Under the pieces are notes generated by a model. That model did no database searches and was not told the DNA's origin. It saw only the letters and a list, made by a program, of their open reading frames with translations. A DNA stretch of 10,855 bases from Pseudonocardiales bacterium (lineage in GTDB: Bacteria; Actinomycetota; Actinomycetes; Mycobacteriales; Jatrophihabitantaceae), in NCBI GenBank assembly GCA_030840415.1, contig JAVEEO010000193.1, forward strand, positions 1-10,855. Reading direction: 5' to 3'. Positions within the stretch are counted from its first letter, which is position 1. Every line of letters starts with the position of its first letter. The position numbers and the translations under genes are program-made. Below, piece after piece: positions 6,596 to 10,855 of this stretch.

Positions 6596-7753
6596 ATGGA
6601 ACAGATCGACAAGCGGCTGATGAACTGGGCCTCGATCCTCGACGACGCCACCCGGGCGCAGGCGATCGCCACCAGCCGGATGCCCTTCATCTTTCCGCAC
6701 CTGGCCCTGATGCCGGACGCGCATCTGGGCAAGGGCGCGACCGTCGGCTCGGTGATCCCGACACTCGGCGCGATCATGCCGGCCGCGGTGGGCGTCGACA
6801 TCGGCTGCGGCATGATCGCGGTCCGGACCCAGTACCGCGGCGCGGAGCTGCCGGCCGACCGCGATGCGCTGCATGCCGCGATCAGCGCGGCGGTGCCGCT
6901 ATCGGCGGGCAAGTACAACACCTCGATCACTCCCACCGCCGAGCCCCGGATCGCCGAGCTGGCGGAACTGGCCGGCGCCGACCAGGCCGGCGAAGTCAGC
7001 CCGAACTGGCGACTGCAGCTGGGCAGCCTGGGCTCGGGCAACCACTTTCTCGAGGTGAGCCTGGACGAGGCCGACCAGGTTTGGCTGTTCCTGCACTCCG
7101 GCTCGCGCGGGGTGGGCAACAAGCTGGCCGTCAAGCACATCGGTATCGCCCAGGAGCAGTGCCGGCGGCGGTTCGTGCGGCTGCCGGACCGGGATCTGGC
7201 CTACCTGGTCGAGGGCGAACCGGAGTTCGAGGCCTACCTGCAGGCGTTGCGCTGGGCGCAGCGGTTCGCCTACCTCAACCGCGAGGAGATGATGGACCGG
7301 GTGGTGGGTGCCTTCGAGCGCTGGCACGGGCCGGTGCAGCGGCTGGAGTCGGTCAACTGCCATCACAACTACACCGAGCAGGAAACCCATTTCGGCAAGC
7401 TGGTGTGGCTCTCGCGCAAGGGTGCCATCTCGGCCCGGGCGGGGGAGGCCGGTCTCATTCCGGGCAGCATGGGTACCGCGTCCCACGTCGTCACCGGCAA
7501 GGGAAACCGGCTCAGCCTGTGCTCCTCACCGCACGGGGCGGGACGCAACTACTCCCGGACCGCCGCTCGCAAGCGGTTCAGCCGCGCCGATCTGGACAAC
7601 CGGATGGCAGGCATCGCCTGGGGGCGCTCCAATGCCTTCCTCGACGAGCATCCTGACGCCTACAAGGACATCGACGTGGTGATGCGCGATGCCGCCGAGC
7701 TGGTGGACATCCGCCACACCCTGCGCCAGATCGTCAACGTCAAGGGCGACTGA
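6596..7753 (+). CDS. rtcB: RNA ligase RtcB (RNA-splicing ligase)
   Basis: RtcB joins RNA 2',3'-cyclic phosphate or 3'-phosphate ends to 5'-hydroxyl ends using GTP and Mn2+, and acts in RNA repair or tRNA splicing in characterised members. All key sites are present, counting from MEQIDKRLMNW: MPDAHLGKGATVGSVIPT (39-56), GVDIGCGM with Asp68 and Cys71, GSGNHFLEV with His150, LFLHSGSRGVGN with His167, CHHNYTEQETHFG with His257, and SPHGAGRNYSR with His313, the histidine that is guanylylated. The length of 385 residues is close to the E. coli enzyme (408). Starts at 6587 (ATG) and 6590 (GTG) are also in frame; 6596 is chosen because it gives the usual N-terminus. None has a clear ribosome binding site. 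No archease or rtcA gene is in view. The stop is 12 bp from the convergent phosphoesterase stop. Confidence 0.96.
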   Translation: MEQIDKRLMNWASILDDATRAQAIATSRMPFIFPHLALMPDAHLGKGATVGSVIPTLGAIMPAAVGVDIGCGMIAVRTQYRGAELPADRDALHAAISAAVPLSAGKYNTSITPTAEPRIAELAELAGADQAGEVSPNWRLQLGSLGSGNHFLEVSLDEADQVWLFLHSGSRGVGNKLAVKHIGIAQEQCRRRFVRLPDRDLAYLVEGEPEFEAYLQALRWAQRFAYLNREEMMDRVVGAFERWHGPVQRLESVNCHHNYTEQETHFGKLVWLSRKGAISARAGEAGLIPGSMGTASHVVTGKGNRLSLCSSPHGAGRNYSRTAARKRFSRADLDNRMAGIAWGRSNAFLDEHPDAYKDIDVVMRDAAELVDIRHTLRQIVNVKGD

Positions 7754-7765
7754 GGCCGGCGGTGC

Positions 7766-9202
<1,437 letters not shown>

Positions 9203-9285
9203 GGCGGGACTCCCTCGTCGGGTGCGTCCTACCGTGCCCGTAGCCGTAGTGCCAGCACAAGAAGCCGGCGCGTGAAGTTTGGCCC

Positions 9286-9322
9286 TCGGAGGCGACTTTC
9301 GGCCCTAGGAAATCGCCTCCGA
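9286..9322 (-). terminator. Hairpin terminator after the beta-helix gene
   Basis: TCGGAGGCGA (9286-9295) and its exact reverse complement TCGCCTCCGA (9313-9322) form a 10-bp stem. It can extend by four pairs (TTTC with GAAA) past a single bulged C, leaving a loop of about 8 nt. It lies 21 bp past the stop of the minus-strand beta-helix gene and 83 bp before the start of the phosphoesterase gene. It probably separates the two transcripts. There is no T-tract after the stem on the minus strand. The rest of this 141-bp gap must hold the phosphoesterase promoter, but no clear boxes were seen. Confidence 0.65.
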
Positions 9323-9343
9323 TCACACCGTTTCAGCCTTCGA

Positions 9344-10855
9344 TCAAGAAGTGAACTCGAACGCGCCGATGTCCGGACGAAGCCCCTGGGGCCGGCGCAC
9401 GCTCATGATGTCGGTGGGCGGAGCGCCTGCCGAGCGCCCGGCGTCCACCGCCGCCGAGCCCCTGGTCAGCCGGTAGTTGAAGGCCGAGGCGTTGACGAAG
9501 GCCGGGCTGGAGCCGGTGTTGCCGGCCGCGTAGCGGATCTTGGGATTGCCGTTGAAGTTGCGGATGTCGGTGATGGTGTGCGCCGGGAAGCTGTAGAACA
9601 TCCCGTTTCCGCTGTTGGTGATCAGATTGTTGGAGTAGGTGGCGAAGGCACCCATCTCGAAGATCTGGAAGTTGTTGTTGGCCGTGAAGATGTTGTTCAC
9701 GATCGAGGCCTTGCCGGAGGTGTGGTTGGACACGAACAGGCCGCCGCCGGAGGCCGCGCTGCCGGCCCGAGAGGCGTTGGAGACGATGGTGTTGTTCAGC
9801 AGCACCAGGGAGCCGGTTCCGACGAAGGCCAGCCCGCCACCGAGTGGCGCCGAGTTCTGCCGCAGCGCGTTGTTCTGGACGGTCGCCTCGGAGTTGGCCA
9901 GGTAGATGCCGCCGCCGCCCGGGCCGGAGCCGGTGTCGAGCACGGTGTTCTTGGCGATGTTGTTGCCGTCGACCTTGGAGACCGAACCCTCGGCCAGCAC
10001 GATGCCGCCGCCGAAGCGGGTGGTGCGGTTGCCGGTGATGGTGTTGTGTGCGATGGCCGGCCGGGAGTGGCCGAACACCGCGATGCCGCCGCCGCTGCCG
10101 CTGCCCGGCCAGGCGGCCGAGGCCAGAGCGGCGTTGCCGGTGATCGCGTTGGAGCTGATGCTGGGGGTACTGCCGGTGGTCTCGACCTCGATGCCGCCGC
10201 CGTAGGGCGAGCGGTTGCCGGTGATGGTGTTGTGCGCGATCACCGCGTTCACGCCGGTACGCAGCATCACGCCACCGCCGGCCTGGCTGGAGACATTGCT
10301 GGTGATGGTGTTGCCGATCACGCTGGGCGCCGAGCGGTAGCTGGGCCGCGAGACGTCGTTCTCCAGGTACACCCCGCCGCCGCCGTAGGCCCGGTTGCCG
10401 CTGATGGTGTTGCCGGTCACCTTGGGGCTGGAGAACATCACCGCGAACACCCCGCCGCCGAACCGGGCCGCGGTGTTGCCGTGGATGTTGTTGGCGGTGA
10501 TGGTCGGGTTGGAGTGGTTGTAGACCAGGATGCCGGCGCCGTCGTTGGAGCGGTTGGACACCAGCTCGTTGCCGCGGATGGTCGGGCTGGCGTAGTTGGC
10601 GATGGTGATGCCGCCGCCCTGGCCGCTCGGCGCGGAGCCGGACACGATTCGGAAGCCCTGCAGGGTCATGGTGCCGGCCGGCACGTTCTGGATCATCACC
10701 GGCGTGCGGCCGGGGTTGCCGGCGATCACCGTGACGGCCGGTCCCGAGACGGAGCGGATGGTGATCCGCTTGCCCATGATGGTGATGTTCTCGCGGTAGG
10801 TGCCGCGCGAGACCGCGATCGTGTCGCCGTTGTGGGCGGCCGCGATCGCCGCGCC
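9344..10855 (-). CDS. Right-handed parallel beta-helix repeat protein with choice-of-anchor Q-like C-terminus, 5' truncated
   Basis: The frame is open to the right window edge, giving at least 503 residues. An internal ATG at 10777 is not the start, because the 26 codons before it read IAAAHNGDTIAVSRGTYREN, the typical opening of pectin-lyase-like beta-helices. The body holds 11 coils, each with a GGGI/V-type turn and an N-x-I-x-x-N step, about 25-36 residues apart (for example FGGGVFAVM, GGGGVYLEN, FGGGIVLAEG, SGGGLFVSN). The end, SPAFVNASAFNYRLTRGSAAVDAG followed by RPDIGAFEF, matches the tail called choice-of-anchor Q in exported proteins. The missing N-terminus should carry a signal peptide. 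The role is probably extracellular polysaccharide binding or cleavage, or surface structure. No catalytic residues can be assigned. Confidence 0.88.
   Translation of the reverse strand, partial: GAAIAAAHNGDTIAVSRGTYRENITIMGKRITIRSVSGPAVTVIAGNPGRTPVMIQNVPAGTMTLQGFRIVSGSAPSGQGGGITIANYASPTIRGNELVSNRSNDGAGILVYNHSNPTITANNIHGNTAARFGGGVFAVMFSSPKVTGNTISGNRAYGGGGVYLENDVSRPSYRSAPSVIGNTITSNVSSQAGGGVMLRTGVNAVIAHNTITGNRSPYGGGIEVETTGSTPSISSNAITGNAALASAAWPGSGSGGGIAVFGHSRPAIAHNTITGNRTTRFGGGIVLAEGSVSKVDGNNIAKNTVLDTGSGPGGGGIYLANSEATVQNNALRQNSAPLGGGLAFVGTGSLVLLNNTIVSNASRAGSAASGGGLFVSNHTSGKASIVNNIFTANNNFQIFEMGAFATYSNNLITNSGNGMFYSFPAHTITDIRNFNGNPKIRYAAGNTGSSPAFVNASAFNYRLTRGSAAVDAGRSAGAPPTDIMSVRRPQGLRPDIGAFEFTS
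10025..10234 (-). repeat. 24-bp direct repeat within the beta-helix coils
   Basis: The same 24 bases occur at 10025-10048 and 10211-10234, 186 bp (62 codons) apart and in frame. Both encode HNTITGNR. A diverged version lies near 10390-10410. They are parts of the degenerate coil-length repeats that run from about 9730 to 10630, seen on the plus strand as recurring GCCGCCGCC (Gly-Gly-Gly) every 75-110 bp. They could allow loss or gain of two coils by recombination. Confidence 0.8.

Noticed and set aside
5033..6874. Open frame of 613 codons on the minus strand
   Set aside because: It runs antisense across the ATP-grasp gene, the small gene and the start of rtcB. Its composition (Gly, His, Arg, Pro, Gln) is an artefact of GC bias and it has no motif.

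Overview
The window is very GC-rich, with GTG and ATG starts and dense, tightly packed genes. Its protein families and the long-form adenosylhomocysteinase point to a high-GC actinobacterium. The genus cannot be read from this sequence. No phage, transposon, CRISPR, tRNA or rRNA signal was seen.

Left part (1-3170, + strand): three metabolic genes in one direction. They encode a 5'-truncated FAD-linked 2-hydroxyacid dehydrogenase, a fold-type I PLP aminotransferase and a short-chain dehydrogenase. The last two overlap by ATGA and are surely co-transcribed. The set suggests interconversion of a 2-hydroxy acid, a 2-oxo acid and an amino acid, but the substrate is unknown. A perfect 16-bp hairpin (3196-3239) closes this operon and also the convergent ahcY.

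Centre (3297-4989, - strand): ahcY, S-adenosylhomocysteine (SAH) hydrolase of the methyl cycle, sits behind a leader of about 200 nt. The leader contains what I read as an SAH riboswitch: P1, P2, an accessory hairpin and a pseudoknot. It is followed directly by an intrinsic terminator whose 5' arm contains the 3' strand of the pseudoknot. The two folds exclude each other, so SAH binding should prevent termination and switch ahcY on. This is the most interesting element of the window. A plausible promoter lies just upstream of it.

Right of ahcY (5054-7753, + strand): a divergent orphan ATP-grasp enzyme, an 87-residue protein of unknown function, and RtcB, an RNA ligase with its metal ligands and guanylylated histidine intact.

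Far right (7766-10855, - strand): two secreted-type proteins. One is a phosphoesterase with a signal peptide, a (Pro-Thr)14 linker and a C-terminal jelly-roll-like module. The other is a right-handed beta-helix protein, truncated by the window edge, ending in a choice-of-anchor Q-like tail. A hairpin terminator separates them.
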